Shown: positions 46,311 to 56,566, counted from the first letter of the stretch. The stretch: DNA of 64,000 nt from Agromyces humatus (GCF_021228295.1 NZ_JAJQPD010000001.1:515725-579724), one strand, 5' to 3'. The notes: a model not told the origin generated them from the sequence alone. A program made the numbers and translations.

Positions 46311-47401
46311 CGCCTTCGCCCGCTCGCCCACCGCAGCAGCTGCTCGAGCGGTCCGCGACCGATGTACCGCCGCCAGAGCCAGGCGAAGAGCATCGAGCCG
46401 ACGATGAGGGCGATGAGCAGCTCCCACGAATCGTCGGTGCGCACGCCGTTCTCGGTGCGCACCGCCGCGGTGATGACGAGGAGGTGCACGGTGTAGACGC
46501 TGAGCGGCATCGCGCCCATGGCGGTGATCGGCGACAGCAGCAGCCGCGCCACGCGCCGCACGGGGGGCACCGCGAACTGCAGCAGCAACAGCATGGCCGC
46601 GACGACGAGCACGCCGAATCCGACGTTGCCGACGGCCTCGATCGAGAGCCTCACGGCCTCGGTGGTGGTCGCCGACACGGGCGCGTCGGCGCCGAGCGCG
46701 TCGATGGCCGCCGCGGCGTTGCCGCCCGGCATGAGCGCCGCGACCGGCAGCAGGGTCGCGGCGGCGTAGGTGCCGATGAGCGCCGCGACCGCGACGACTC
46801 GCGGCGATCCCAGGTCGTAGCGCACGAGTGCCAGGCCGATGAGCATCACGGCGACCCACACGAGCACCGGGTACGCGCCGCTCACGAACCAGTCGGCGAC
46901 GAACCCGAGCGATGACGCGTCGAGCTCGGCGACGAACGCGGTTCGCTTGGCGAGCTCGGCGAGCGCCGGCGCGACGGCGAGCGCCACGATGCCCGCCCCG
47001 AGCACCACGCCCCGCGGAAGGAACAGCAGCGGCAGCAGCAGCAGGAACGCGACGCCGTAGACGTCGAGGATGATGAACACGAGCGGGTGCAGCGTGAGCG
47101 CGATGCCGAGTCCGAGGATGATCAGGATGACCGCGCGGATCGCGATCTGACTGCGCAGCCGGCCGCGGCCTTCGACGAGCGGCCGGGTGGCGCCGGTGAT
47201 GAACCCGAGGCCCATGCCCGCCGTGAGCGCGAACAGCAGGCGCGGGCGTTCGTCGGCCAGCGCGATGAGCGACGTGAGATCAGCGGATGCCGCAGCCGGC
47301 GACACGTGCGCGATGAACATGCCGATCAGCGCGAGGCCACGGGCGGCATCGACACCGTCGACGCGCGCGGCAGGCGTCGCTGCGGGTGCGCGGTCGGCCA
47401 T
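46286..47401 (-). CDS. DUF418/acyltransferase-like multi-pass membrane protein
   Basis: This 371-aa protein has about ten membrane helices. It begins with the motif VDGVDAARGLALIGMFIAH found in heparan-alpha-glucosaminide N-acetyltransferase-like and DUF418 proteins, and ends with a helix pair containing SVYTVHLLVI. Such proteins are thought to acylate surface molecules, but no substrate is known. No soluble catalytic domain is present. Confidence 0.85.
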   Translation of the reverse strand: MADRAPAATPAARVDGVDAARGLALIGMFIAHVSPAAASADLTSLIALADERPRLLFALTAGMGLGFITGATRPLVEGRGRLRSQIAIRAVILIILGLGIALTLHPLVFIILDVYGVAFLLLLPLLFLPRGVVLGAGIVALAVAPALAELAKRTAFVAELDASSLGFVADWFVSGAYPVLVWVAVMLIGLALVRYDLGSPRVVAVAALIGTYAAATLLPVAALMPGGNAAAAIDALGADAPVSATTTEAVRLSIEAVGNVGFGVLVVAAMLLLLQFAVPPVRRVARLLLSPITAMGAMPLSVYTVHLLVITAAVRTENGVRTDDSWELLIALIVGSMLFAWLWRRYIGRGPLEQLLRWASGRRRADVTSRT

Positions 47402-47466
47402 GAGTCACAGCCTCGCACACCGCGTCGGTCGAGTTGCGCCCGACGCCCGTCAGCGCCCGACGACCG

Positions 47467-48318
47467 TCAGCGCACGACGACGGTGGGCCCCTCGAGATGC
47501 GCGAGCATGCCGTGGCTGACCGATCCGAGCAGGAACCGCGCGAGCGCTCCGCGTCCGTGGCTGCCGACGACGAGCAGCGAGGCCTCGTCGGCCGCATCCG
47601 ACAGGGCGACGACCGGATCGCCCACGACCACGCGCCGGTCGATCTCGAGCCGCGGGTGCGCGGCCACGACGGGTTGCAGGGCGGTGTCGAGCAGTTCGCG
47701 TGCGGCCGTGCTGAGGTCGCCGTCGTCGACCATCGACACTCCGTAGCCGTACTCGGCGCCGACGATCACGCCGATGTCCCACGCGTGCACGGCGATGAGC
47801 GGCTCGCCGAGGCGTTCGGCTTCGGATGCCGCGAATTCGAGCGTGGAGGCGGATGACTCGGATCCGTCGACCCCGACGACGACCCCGCGCCGCCCGGTGA
47901 CGTCGATGTCGGGGATCACGGCGACGGGCACGTGGCTTCCGGCGGCGATGCGCAGACTGTGCACCCCGCGCCGGCTGGGGCGCTTGCCGCCGTGCCAGTC
48001 GCTGCCGACCACGAGCAGTTCGGCGTTGCGCGACAGTTCGTCGAACACCTCAGTGGCGGGGCCGTGCTCGAACGTCGTCACGACTTCGAGGTTCGGGTCG
48101 ATCTCGATGGCCGCGGCGACGGCCGCGTCGATGGCTCCCTGTGCCTCGGCCTTGGCTGCGGCCATCAGGTCGGCGTCGCGTGTGACCTCGACGGCCAGGT
48201 CGATGACGTGCACGATGTGCAGCCGCGCGCCCCGCTTCGAAGCTCGACGGGCCGCCCACCGTACGGCCTGCAGGCCGGCCTCCACGGCAGTGCTCACACC
48301 AACGATGGTCTCGCTCAT
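47467..48318 (-). CDS. Universal stress protein with two Usp domains
   Basis: The start at 48316-48318 gives 283 aa. Two tandem UspA domains are present. The second keeps the nucleotide-binding pattern VVGSHGRGALARFLLGSVS; in the first the corresponding VVGSDWHGGKRPSRRG is altered, so ATP may bind only one domain. Expression in relatives follows starvation or hypoxia. It is divergent from the large membrane protein at 48506. Confidence 0.92.
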   Translation of the reverse strand: MSETIVGVSTAVEAGLQAVRWAARRASKRGARLHIVHVIDLAVEVTRDADLMAAAKAEAQGAIDAAVAAAIEIDPNLEVVTTFEHGPATEVFDELSRNAELLVVGSDWHGGKRPSRRGVHSLRIAAGSHVPVAVIPDIDVTGRRGVVVGVDGSESSASTLEFAASEAERLGEPLIAVHAWDIGVIVGAEYGYGVSMVDDGDLSTAARELLDTALQPVVAAHPRLEIDRRVVVGDPVVALSDAADEASLLVVGSHGRGALARFLLGSVSHGMLAHLEGPTVVVR

Positions 48319-48505
48319 GATGACCCCCTCGTACCCATGATCCCGCGGATGTCGCGGCGAAGCCAGAGCCGTGCGGCGGGGCATCCGCTCGCGGTTCGCG
48401 CCTGCCGCGCTCCGTGAGGATTCCCCCCGACCTGGGGTAACCGAGCATTGCTCATCTGCCCTAGACTCAGCCCATCGTCGCCAGTGGAGTCTGCGGGGGG
48501 ACTCG

Positions 48506-51500
48506 ATGATGAGTGATGAACGGGTGCTCGAGCTTCGCGTGCATGGCATCGCCAACTCGCCACCCCACGACATGCTGAGCACCACGCCCGACGACGTCTT
48601 CAAGGTCGAGGGCGACGAGCTGGGTTCGTTCTGGCAGCGGGTCAGCCCCGACCCCGATGCCGACCCGAACGTGCGCGTCGAAGCATACTCGTGGGGCAAT
48701 CAGGCGCGCGCCGGCGGAAACGCACTCGCGCTGATCGGTCGTGCGATCGTGCACCTCAGTTGGCTGTTCGTGCTGCCGTTCGGTCTCTGCAATCTCGCGT
48801 ACTGGGCTCGCCGCGACATCCCGGGCGACAAGCTGCCACCGAGCGCGCAAGGAGAACCTCCCGCCGGCGCACTCCCGGTCGTGCGACGCGATCGCCACCG
48901 CTGGCACGGCGGCACGGGTGCAATGGCGATCAGGTGGTTCGCACTGCTTCAGACCCTCTTCTACACGACGGGGTTCATGTCGGTGATGGTCGACCTCATC
49001 GCCGTGCAGTGTTATCGCCCCAGAGAGAATCCCAACGGAGAGCCGTCCGGCGAGGTCGAGTTGGTCTGCGCCGCACTGCCCGGATGGTTCGACATCTTCG
49101 AGGACTGGAGCCGCGTGTCGCGGTCCGCGCTGTTCGCTGTGGTCCCGGTGCTCGCGATGCTCCTGATCTATCTGATCGGGCTGCGGGTACGTGGGGCGTT
49201 CGAGCCGAACCGCGACTTCGAGAGCCTCGAAACCGACGAACTCGCCACCACCAGCAGTCGAGAAGACAAGCGAAGCGCGAAAGCCGCCGCGAAGCTCGCT
49301 TCGAAGGCTGCGGCGAGTTCCCCATCGAGTGCCGATTCTGCGGGGAGCTCGACCGCGATCGACGCCGCAGAACGCGAAGATACGAGCGCGTCGGCCGGAA
49401 AGCCGCTGCTCGCAACGCCGGGATTCTGGCGTCGCGCGCGCGTGTCGCAGACCTCGGAGCGAGCGCACTTCGCCGGCGTCATGAGCTTCGTGCTCCTCCT
49501 GCTGACCATCGACGCGCTGTTCGAGATGGCCGACGAGTTCACCGCTGCAGACCCGTGGGCCTGGGTGGTCTCCGCCGCACAGACAGCGCCGGTCACATTC
49601 ACCGGGTTCGTCGTGGCCGCGGTGCTGATGCTGGCGACGATCGTCGTCGCCAGCCTCGCCGTCAACGACGTCGGCGGGCTCTCGGTGCGCGCCACCCGTG
49701 GCTTCGCGACACTGGTTCTGTCGGCATCGGCGCTGTCGTACGTCGCGTGGACGATTTGGTCGATCTTCGGACTCCCCCGCTTCGGCGACGGTTCTGGCGA
49801 CGAGACGTTCCTGGGGCTCAGCGTCGCACCGGTGGCGATCTCGATCATCTGCGCACTGATCGCGCTGTGGAGCCTCACCTGGGCCTACCGCTGGAGGAGG
49901 AGACTGAGCGGTGCCGCGCTCATCGTGGCCTTCCTCTGCGTACTGGTCGCTGAGTACTGCGTGCTGGTCGCTGAATCCCCGATCACGTCAGAGGTCGTTG
50001 TTGCCCGCACGTGGCTCTCCATCGCGGCCTTCGGTCTCGCACTGGTGGCGCTCGCGCTCGGCTACCTCGGTCACTCCCGAGACGAGCGGAATCTGCGCAG
50101 ATTGCTCGGTTGGCACGGCAACGGGGCGGCGGTGGCCATGCTCGTCGCGCTGTTCTCGTCGCTCGTGATCACGAGCCTGATGGTGATCGGTGCCCACGCG
50201 TGGCTCTCGACATCGAGCGAGCCCGCGAAAACCCAAGATCGCATCTGGAGGCGCCTGACCGACGGCGGAGGGCCGGAACTCGTTCCGCCCATCTTCTACG
50301 AACAGTTCGCAGTTTCGCTGCTCTTCATCCTCGTGATCATGTTCGTGCTGGCCGCCATCGTCTGCGTCACCGCCTTCTCGCGGGTGCCGCGTCTGACCGT
50401 GCCGAAACTGCAATACCCCACCGGGTCTGATACCCGCCGCCTGATCGCCGACCGCAACCGAGGCGGCGCAACCGAACCCCTCAATCGGGACTACCCCATC
50501 GTCGAGAAGCACCTTCGCGACAAGGATCGAATCGTGGCGTCGGCCCGCCGGCTCTCTGCGGTCGCCCATCGCGGCGAGAAGATGCTGACCGTGCTCGCCA
50601 TCCTCACCGCGGTCGCGCTCGTACCGCTGACGGTGCCGCTGCTCACCCCAGGGTCGATCGGCGCTTGGCTGAATGGGTGGGCCCAACCAGAGGCGATCGC
50701 CATTTGGAACGTTGTCTGGGCCCAACTGACCACCATCGCCGGCTGGGCACTCGGGCTGTTCGCCCTCGCCGCTGTGGCGTGGGTCGTGACGAACGCCATC
50801 ACCTCGACGGAGCGCCCGCTCGGACTGGTCTGGGACATCATCTGCTTCTTCCCCCGGGCCGGACATCCGTTCACGCCGCCCTGCTACGCCGAGCGCACGG
50901 TGCCCGAACTCGTGGAGCGTCTCGAGGACTGGTTCCGTCGCCCGTCCGAGAGCGAACGCGGCGCAATCCTGTCGGCCCACTCGATGGGTGCCCCGATCGT
51001 CGTCGCCGTGGCGTTCGCGGTCGGCGCCGGCGGCACGCCGCTCGACGACTTCGACGACATCGAGGCCCCATACGCGCCCACCGAAACCAACGCGGTTCCG
51101 ATCGAGCGCATCGCGCTGCTCACGTATGGGGTGCAACTGCGCGCCTACTTCGGCCGGTTCTTCCCCGCCGTGTTCGGGCCGGAGGTGCTCGGCACCCAGG
51201 GAATCGGCGCTCCATTGCTCTTCGCTCGCGATCCCTGGGGCCAAGAGGTCAGGCGGGAGTGGGCGGTTCTGCCGAAGCGTGGTGACCCGACCCGACCGTC
51301 GCGGAAGGCGAGCAGTACCCCCGAGCCGACCGGCACGACCCTGTTCACGCTGCTCGGCGGGAATGTCGCGAAGCGTACGCCTCCCCGGTGGATCAATCTC
51401 TGGCGTCGCACTGACTACCTCGGATTCCCGGTCAGCGGTTACCGCAGTGACGGGAACCTCGTCGACCGCGGAGCAAGCGAGCGAGCGCCCCGCCCGTACC

Positions 51501-51694
51501 TGTGGACCGTCGCGCGTCACAACGGCTATCAGGGCTCGTTGCAGTACGTCGAGGCCCGCAACAGACTGCTGGAAGCGCTGGGCTACAGCGGCGGCGCACC
51601 ACCGCCCCGACCCACGACTCCGCCTCCGGTCGACCCGGTCGACCCGGTCGACCCGGTCGACCCGACCGAATCGGTCGACGTGCCGTCTGCCTAG
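48506..51694 (+). CDS. Large membrane protein with hydrolase-like C-terminus, function unknown
   Basis: The ATG at 48506 gives 1,062 aa. The start VLELRVHGIANSPPHDML resembles lipase-like N-termini (strand then HG). About ten membrane helices lie between residues 90 and 770, split by an Ala/Lys-rich cytoplasmic linker (about 230-300). Near residue 830 is AILSAHSMGAPIVV, a Ser-containing nucleophile-elbow-like motif. A matching Asp/His pair was not pinned down. The C-terminus ends in repeated Val-Asp-Pro units (VDPVDPVDP). I have seen similar large actinobacterial membrane proteins without known function. Confidence 0.75.
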   Translation: MMSDERVLELRVHGIANSPPHDMLSTTPDDVFKVEGDELGSFWQRVSPDPDADPNVRVEAYSWGNQARAGGNALALIGRAIVHLSWLFVLPFGLCNLAYWARRDIPGDKLPPSAQGEPPAGALPVVRRDRHRWHGGTGAMAIRWFALLQTLFYTTGFMSVMVDLIAVQCYRPRENPNGEPSGEVELVCAALPGWFDIFEDWSRVSRSALFAVVPVLAMLLIYLIGLRVRGAFEPNRDFESLETDELATTSSREDKRSAKAAAKLASKAAASSPSSADSAGSSTAIDAAEREDTSASAGKPLLATPGFWRRARVSQTSERAHFAGVMSFVLLLLTIDALFEMADEFTAADPWAWVVSAAQTAPVTFTGFVVAAVLMLATIVVASLAVNDVGGLSVRATRGFATLVLSASALSYVAWTIWSIFGLPRFGDGSGDETFLGLSVAPVAISIICALIALWSLTWAYRWRRRLSGAALIVAFLCVLVAEYCVLVAESPITSEVVVARTWLSIAAFGLALVALALGYLGHSRDERNLRRLLGWHGNGAAVAMLVALFSSLVITSLMVIGAHAWLSTSSEPAKTQDRIWRRLTDGGGPELVPPIFYEQFAVSLLFILVIMFVLAAIVCVTAFSRVPRLTVPKLQYPTGSDTRRLIADRNRGGATEPLNRDYPIVEKHLRDKDRIVASARRLSAVAHRGEKMLTVLAILTAVALVPLTVPLLTPGSIGAWLNGWAQPEAIAIWNVVWAQLTTIAGWALGLFALAAVAWVVTNAITSTERPLGLVWDIICFFPRAGHPFTPPCYAERTVPELVERLEDWFRRPSESERGAILSAHSMGAPIVVAVAFAVGAGGTPLDDFDDIEAPYAPTETNAVPIERIALLTYGVQLRAYFGRFFPAVFGPEVLGTQGIGAPLLFARDPWGQEVRREWAVLPKRGDPTRPSRKASSTPEPTGTTLFTLLGGNVAKRTPPRWINLWRRTDYLGFPVSGYRSDGNLVDRGASERAPRPYLWTVARHNGYQGSLQYVEARNRLLEALGYSGGAPPPRPTTPPPVDPVDPVDPVDPTESVDVPSA

Positions 51695-51710
51695 CCGACG
51701 GCGGGTGGCT

Positions 51711-53297
51711 TCAGCCGGCCGGCACCGGCGGCTCGCAGAGCCGGTAGTCGCCACTCTGCAGCATCAGCTCGCACGCCTCGGCCGGCTCTCCGGGCCACAC
51801 GCGCGGGTCGCCGGCGACGGCGCGTCCGGCGTCGATGAGTCCGGCGTGGGCGCCCGACATGACGATCACGCTGACGCCGCCGCCCCACGGGCTGGCGAGG
51901 CTGTCGTAGCCGAACTCGGCGATGTCGGCGGCGGCGGCGCGCTGGTCGTCGAGGGTCTCCCAGATGCCGTAGGAGTGGCCGACGATGCGTCCGACGAGCG
52001 ACACCGAGATCACCGCGACACCCGCGACCGCGAGCACCCCGGCGACGACCCGCAACGCCACCACGCGCGCCGTGGTGCGCGCACCGCCTTCGGGCTTCGT
52101 CAGCCCCCACGTCTTCGAGCTCAGCGCCACCCGCGCGAGCACCACCACCGCCGCGATCGCGACCGGCAGGAACGCCAGCACCCCGGGCGCCGGATGCCGC
52201 AACCACGGCGGCGTGTGCGACGACATCAGCCACCACACGAGGTACGTCACCAGCCCCAGGACGGCTACCCCGGCGACCACGGCGAACTCACGGAGTCCGG
52301 CGCGCGACGCTGCCGCGTCGGCGAGCAGCTTCGGCCGCTTCACCACGGCGATCGCCCCGATCACGGCGAGCACGACGCCGAGCGCGACGAGCCCGAAGAC
52401 GACCGACGCGGGCAGGTGCCACGCACCGATGAACACGGTCAGCTTGTCGATCGGCGGCACCTTGTAGCCGAACTGCCCGCCGCCGAGCAGGAACCATCCG
52501 AAGTTGCGCAGGTTCTCGATGCCCGCCTCGGGCCCGAGCGAGAAGAACTTCACGACCTCGTAGACGAATGTCGGCGCGGCCGCGAGGCCGGCGGCGGCGA
52601 GCACCCGCGGCAGGGTCGCGCGCACGCGCTGCCAGATGCTCGAGCCGGGCGCGTCGAGCAGCGCGGCGATGGCGAACGCGGGCACCGCGAGCAGGGCGAT
52701 GAATTTCGTCTGGATGGCGAGGCCCACGAGCAGCCCCGCGAGCCACGGCCGCCGGTGCAGCACCACGAGCGCCGCAGCGAGCAGCCCCGCCGCGGTCACC
52801 TCGCCGAGCACGTCGACGGGCGTCTGGATCGGCGACGGCAGCGGATCGGCCGCGTACGCGAGCGGCACCGCGGCGGCCACGAGCCCGACCCAGCGGCCAC
52901 CGAGGCGTCGGCCGATGAACCACAGGCTGCCGAGCAGCAGGCTCCAGCCCAGCAGCCCGACGAGCCTGCCGGCGAGCACCGGCTCGATGCCGAGCGCCAT
53001 GAGCGCGGCGATCGGCAGCATCACCACCGGCCCCGTCGAGATGCGCACGTCGAACGGCGTGATCGTGCTGCCCGAGAGCGTGCCGTCACTCGAGTAGCCG
53101 AGCCCCCGCAGCAGGTTGAGCGGCACCGTGAGGTTGAAGGCCTCGTCCTCCCAGAGGCGCACGCTCGTCAGTGCGGGCCCGAGCACCGCGAGGTTCGCGA
53201 TCACGACGCCGATGACGGCGATCCAGAAGACCAGGTCGATCGGCCGGAACGACAGATCGACTGAGCGGATGCCCCGGCGCGGGGCCTCGACCGTCAC
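51711..53297 (-). CDS. GT-C type membrane glycosyltransferase
   Basis: A GTG at 53295-53297 overlaps the stop of the GT2 gene (GTGA), giving 528 aa. About twelve membrane helices are present. The first extracellular loop has LWEDEAFNL, the acidic pair typical of GT-C enzymes using polyprenyl-phosphate sugars (GT39/GT83-like). The C-terminal ~100 residues form a soluble external domain. With the GT2 and GtrA genes it forms a polyprenyl-linked sugar transfer set. Confidence 0.87.
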   Translation of the reverse strand: MTVEAPRRGIRSVDLSFRPIDLVFWIAVIGVVIANLAVLGPALTSVRLWEDEAFNLTVPLNLLRGLGYSSDGTLSGSTITPFDVRISTGPVVMLPIAALMALGIEPVLAGRLVGLLGWSLLLGSLWFIGRRLGGRWVGLVAAAVPLAYAADPLPSPIQTPVDVLGEVTAAGLLAAALVVLHRRPWLAGLLVGLAIQTKFIALLAVPAFAIAALLDAPGSSIWQRVRATLPRVLAAAGLAAAPTFVYEVVKFFSLGPEAGIENLRNFGWFLLGGGQFGYKVPPIDKLTVFIGAWHLPASVVFGLVALGVVLAVIGAIAVVKRPKLLADAAASRAGLREFAVVAGVAVLGLVTYLVWWLMSSHTPPWLRHPAPGVLAFLPVAIAAVVVLARVALSSKTWGLTKPEGGARTTARVVALRVVAGVLAVAGVAVISVSLVGRIVGHSYGIWETLDDQRAAAADIAEFGYDSLASPWGGGVSVIVMSGAHAGLIDAGRAVAGDPRVWPGEPAEACELMLQSGDYRLCEPPVPAG

Positions 53298-54073
53298 GAG
53301 CGCTTTCCGGGCTTCAGGGAGACATGCCACAACTCGACCGCGGCCGCGCGCACGAACTCGCGCAGTCGCTTCGGCGGCAGCATCGGTTGCGCCTGGATCA
53401 CGGCATCGCCCTCACTCCACATCGTGCCCTGGGCGTCTCCGCCGCGGCGCGGCAGGCTCGCCACCCGCAGGTAGCGCACCGTGGCGCCGCTGCGGGCTTC
53501 AGCGATCGAGAAGTGCACGTGCGGCACGTGGGCGCCTTCGGGCACCGCGGCCAGGAGCCCGCGCAGGGTGGCCGGACGGTAGGCCCGCAGCGGCGTGTTC
53601 ACGTCGGGGATGCGCCGACCCGCCGCGACCGTGACGAGCATGCCGACCGAGGCCGTCAGCACTCGGCGGAACCACGGGTCGGTGCGGCCAGTGCGCACGC
53701 CGTGCACGACGTCGGCGCCGGTGTCGACGGCGGCGGTCACGAGTCGTGCGAGATCGGCGCCGTGGAACTGGCCGTCGCCGTCGACGTGCACGAGCAGGTC
53801 GGGGTCGAGCTCGAGGCCGGCACGGTAGGCGGCGAGCGCGGTGGGTCCGTGGCCGCGGTTCTGCTCGGCGGTGATGACGTGCAGGCCGGGCAGCTCGGCC
53901 GTGACGTCGGTGAGCACCTCGGCAGTGGCATCCGTCGATCGATCGTTCACGACGACGATGTCGAGCCGTTCGGCGAGCGGAGCGAGGTCGGCGTGCAGTT
54001 CGCGCACGAAGCCGGGGATGCCGTCGGCTTCGTTGTACGCCGGCATGACCACGGCGAGGTGATTCAGGCGCAC
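53294..54073 (-). CDS. GT2 family glycosyltransferase (dolichol/polyprenyl-phosphate sugar synthase-like)
   Basis: The GTG at 54071-54073 with GGGAG six bases upstream gives 259 aa; the longer frame is repeat sequence. GT-A fold motifs are VVMPAYNEADGI, VVNDRSTDAT, HVDGDGQF (the DXD-like metal site) and VNTPLRAYR. It probably loads a sugar onto a polyprenyl phosphate for the adjoining GT-C enzyme. Divergent from gtrA with 61 bp between. Confidence 0.9.
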   Translation of the reverse strand: MRLNHLAVVMPAYNEADGIPGFVRELHADLAPLAERLDIVVVNDRSTDATAEVLTDVTAELPGLHVITAEQNRGHGPTALAAYRAGLELDPDLLVHVDGDGQFHGADLARLVTAAVDTGADVVHGVRTGRTDPWFRRVLTASVGMLVTVAAGRRIPDVNTPLRAYRPATLRGLLAAVPEGAHVPHVHFSIAEARSGATVRYLRVASLPRRGGDAQGTMWSEGDAVIQAQPMLPPKRLREFVRAAAVELWHVSLKPGKRS

Positions 54074-54134
54074 GCCGTCTCCCAAGCAGCTGACGTGCAG
54101 GGGTTGCACGAGTCTGGGTAGTAGCGTAGTCGAG

Positions 54135-54584
54135 ATGTCGCAACGAGCCCGATGGCGCCGAATTGCCGGGCTCGGTGCCCGGTTCCTCACCGTGGGCGCG
54201 ATCAGTACGCTCATCGAGATCGGCGTGTTCAACCTGCTGTACCTCGTGTTCGGGTGGGATCCGGTGTCGGCGAAGGTCGTCGCGTCGCTCGTTGCTCTGG
54301 TGAACGCGTACTTCGGCAACCGCGAGTGGACGTTCCGCCACCGCGACCGCCGTGGCCGCACGCAGGAGATCGTGCTCTTCGTGCTCGTGAACGCCGCGTG
54401 CACCGCGCTGGGCGCGCTGCTCGTGTGGGCCGGTGTCGAAGCCGCGAGTGCCGTGCTCGGTCGCGAGGTCGGTCCCTTCATCGTGAACGGCATCAACCTG
54501 GTGAGCATCGTCATCGTGGTGCTCGTGCGCTTCTGGCTGTACCACAGCGTCGTGTTCCGCACTGCACCCCCGAAGACTCCCTGA
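54135..54584 (+). CDS. GtrA family membrane protein
   Basis: This 149-aa protein has four membrane helices and the GtrA pattern (FLTVGAISTLIEIGVFNLLY, then NAYFGNREWTFR). GtrA proteins are proposed flippases for polyprenyl-phosphate sugars. Its location beside a GT2 and a GT-C gene fits that role. Confidence 0.92.
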   Translation: MSQRARWRRIAGLGARFLTVGAISTLIEIGVFNLLYLVFGWDPVSAKVVASLVALVNAYFGNREWTFRHRDRRGRTQEIVLFVLVNAACTALGALLVWAGVEAASAVLGREVGPFIVNGINLVSIVIVVLVRFWLYHSVVFRTAPPKTP

Positions 54585-54587
54585 CCA

Positions 54588-54943
54588 CCTGACCACCTGA
54601 CCGTCCGACGCGCTGTCGCCCCCGGCCCCACCGCACCACCGCACCACCGCACCACCGCCCCACTGCACCACCGCACCACCGCACCACCGCGTCACCGAGT
54701 CACGGCGTCACCGCACCACCGCGTCACCGAGTCACGGCGTCACCCCGCCAACGCGTTACCGAGTCACGGCGTCACCCCGCCACCGCGTCACGGCGTCACC
54801 CCGCCACCGCGTCACCGCGTCACCCCGCCACCGCGTCACCGCGTCACCGCGCCACTGCGCGTCACCGCGCCACTGCGCGTCACCGCGTCACCGCGTCACC
54901 GCACCACCGCACTGCAGCACTGCAGCACCACCGCACCACAGCG
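54588..54943. repeat. Minisatellite of short ACCGCACC/ACCGCGTC units
   Basis: About 355 bp made almost wholly of 8-bp-class units (ACCGCACC, ACCGCGTC, ACCGAGTC, ACGGCGTC), with longer blocks such as GCGTCACCGAGTCACG repeated. It separates the convergent gtrA and DUF222 genes. No coding frame or spacer structure is seen. Confidence 0.88.
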
Positions 54944-56566
54944 TCACGCCGCGGGCATCGCCGCCAGATCGCGCCGCTTGGCTTGCCGCCCCGGTCTGGG
55001 TCGCTGTTCGGGATCGAGCGAAGCGGGTGGAACGAACCACACCCGATGGTCGCGCACGAAGATTCCCCAGCCGGTGTCGTGCAGCAAGTGATGATGGAAC
55101 GTGCACAACAACACCCCATTTTCGAGGTCGGTGGGGCCGCGATGGCGCTTCCACCACTTGATGTGGTGCGCCTGCGTATAGGCAGGCGGACGGTCGCAGT
55201 CGGGGTGGGCGCAGCCTCCGTCGCGTTCGGCGAGCGCGATGCGCTGGGCCCGGGTGAACCGACGCTGACGCCGCCCGAGGTCGAGCACTTCACCGCGACT
55301 ACCGAGCACGGCGGGGATCACATCGTTCGCCGCCGCGAGCTCGCGAAGGCTGGCCGCTGACACCGGCGTTTCGATGCCGTCGAGTTCGCCGAACCCGACA
55401 CCTGAGACGAGCGCATCGTGGTCGATGCGGGCCACCACGGTGGCGGCGGCGAGGCTCGGCGGCGCGTCGTCGCTCGAGAGCGCGAGTCGCGCGATGTCGG
55501 CGAGCGCATCGGCACTCATCTGTGTGAGCGTGCGCGTGTCGGCGAGCGCGAGATCTGCGACGTCGGATCCAGCACCGCCGAGGATGCCGAGACCGCGGCG
55601 GCCCGCATCGCCAACACCGCTGACCCCGCCAACACCGCCGACACCCGCATCGCCAACACCGCCGACACCGCCGACACCGCCGACACCCGCATCGCCGACA
55701 CCGCCGACACCCGCATCGCCGACCTCAGCGGCCGCCCGCACCGCGGCCAGCCGCGCCTTCGAGTTCTTGTCGCGCGAGTCGTGCAGCGCGGCGCCGACGA
55801 GGGTGTCGATCGCGGTCTTGACCATCGCTCCGTTGATCGGATCGAACCGGCCCCGCAGGTTGACCATGCCCGCGGCGTCTTGCCACACACGCAGTTCGCG
55901 ATCGGCCCGCATCTGGGCCTCGTTGCGCACGACGCGTTGGGGATCGAGCTGCGCCTCGACGAGCTTCTGATAGTGCCCCAACCCGTCGACCCCGACGGCA
56001 GCGACCCGTTCGACGAGCGCGCCCTCGGCCCATCGCAGCTTCGCGACTTCGACCCCGGGCGCCACCCGCCCGAGGAAGCGCGTGATCGAGTGCGCCGCGT
56101 CGACCGAGATCGCCCCCGCGGCGACCGCCGACGCGACCGCGGGAAACCTGGGCGGCAACGCCTCGCCGAACCGTTCGCGCGGCTCGGTAGCTCGCGCGAC
56201 CTCGATGAGCTTCGTCGCGTGATGCGACGCCGAGCCCGTGGCCGACGCGATGAGCCGCTGCGGGCTCGAGAACCCGAGCCGACCCGCGAGCCCCTCGCTG
56301 CGCACCTCGGTGGTCGACCGCTCGTGAATGGCCGAGGCGCACCGCACCTCGAGCAACTCGACCTCGCGCCTGACCTTGGCGAGCGCGCGCGTGACGCGCA
56401 TGAGCCCGTCGTCGCTCAGCGCCCCGACAGGGTCGCCTCCGACCTCGCCGCCACCGACCCCACCGGCCCCGCCGCGTTCGGCCGCGATGACCGCGCCCGA
56501 CCACACCTCAGCGAGCTGTTCGCAGTTCGCGAGCAGCTCTTCGAGAGAACCAGGTCGACGTTCCAT
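54944..56566 (-). CDS. DUF222/HNH endonuclease domain protein
   Basis: This 540-aa protein belongs to the actinobacterial 13E12-like family: an N-terminal helical DUF222 domain (about 20-330) and a C-terminal HNH domain with CAHPDCDRPPAYTQAHHI, then NGVLLCTFHHHLLHD. Between them residues about 282-320 are a low-complexity Gly-Val-Asp-Ala repeat (GVGDAGVGGVG) encoded by tandem DNA repeats at about 55610-55730. The family is often multicopy; its role is unproven. The stop is almost within the minisatellite. Confidence 0.88.
   Translation of the reverse strand: MERRPGSLEELLANCEQLAEVWSGAVIAAERGGAGGVGGGEVGGDPVGALSDDGLMRVTRALAKVRREVELLEVRCASAIHERSTTEVRSEGLAGRLGFSSPQRLIASATGSASHHATKLIEVARATEPRERFGEALPPRFPAVASAVAAGAISVDAAHSITRFLGRVAPGVEVAKLRWAEGALVERVAAVGVDGLGHYQKLVEAQLDPQRVVRNEAQMRADRELRVWQDAAGMVNLRGRFDPINGAMVKTAIDTLVGAALHDSRDKNSKARLAAVRAAAEVGDAGVGGVGDAGVGGVGGVGGVGDAGVGGVGGVSGVGDAGRRGLGILGGAGSDVADLALADTRTLTQMSADALADIARLALSSDDAPPSLAAATVVARIDHDALVSGVGFGELDGIETPVSAASLRELAAANDVIPAVLGSRGEVLDLGRRQRRFTRAQRIALAERDGGCAHPDCDRPPAYTQAHHIKWWKRHRGPTDLENGVLLCTFHHHLLHDTGWGIFVRDHRVWFVPPASLDPEQRPRPGRQAKRRDLAAMPAA

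Noticed and set aside
50988..53264. A 758-codon plus-strand frame across the GT-C gene
   Set aside because: Low-complexity Arg/His-rich translation and overlap with two well-supported genes mark it as a shadow.
54588..54943. Possible CRISPR array
   Set aside because: Units are only about 8 bp, contiguous, with no unique spacers and no cas genes nearby. The same applies to the arrays at 38057 and 57129.
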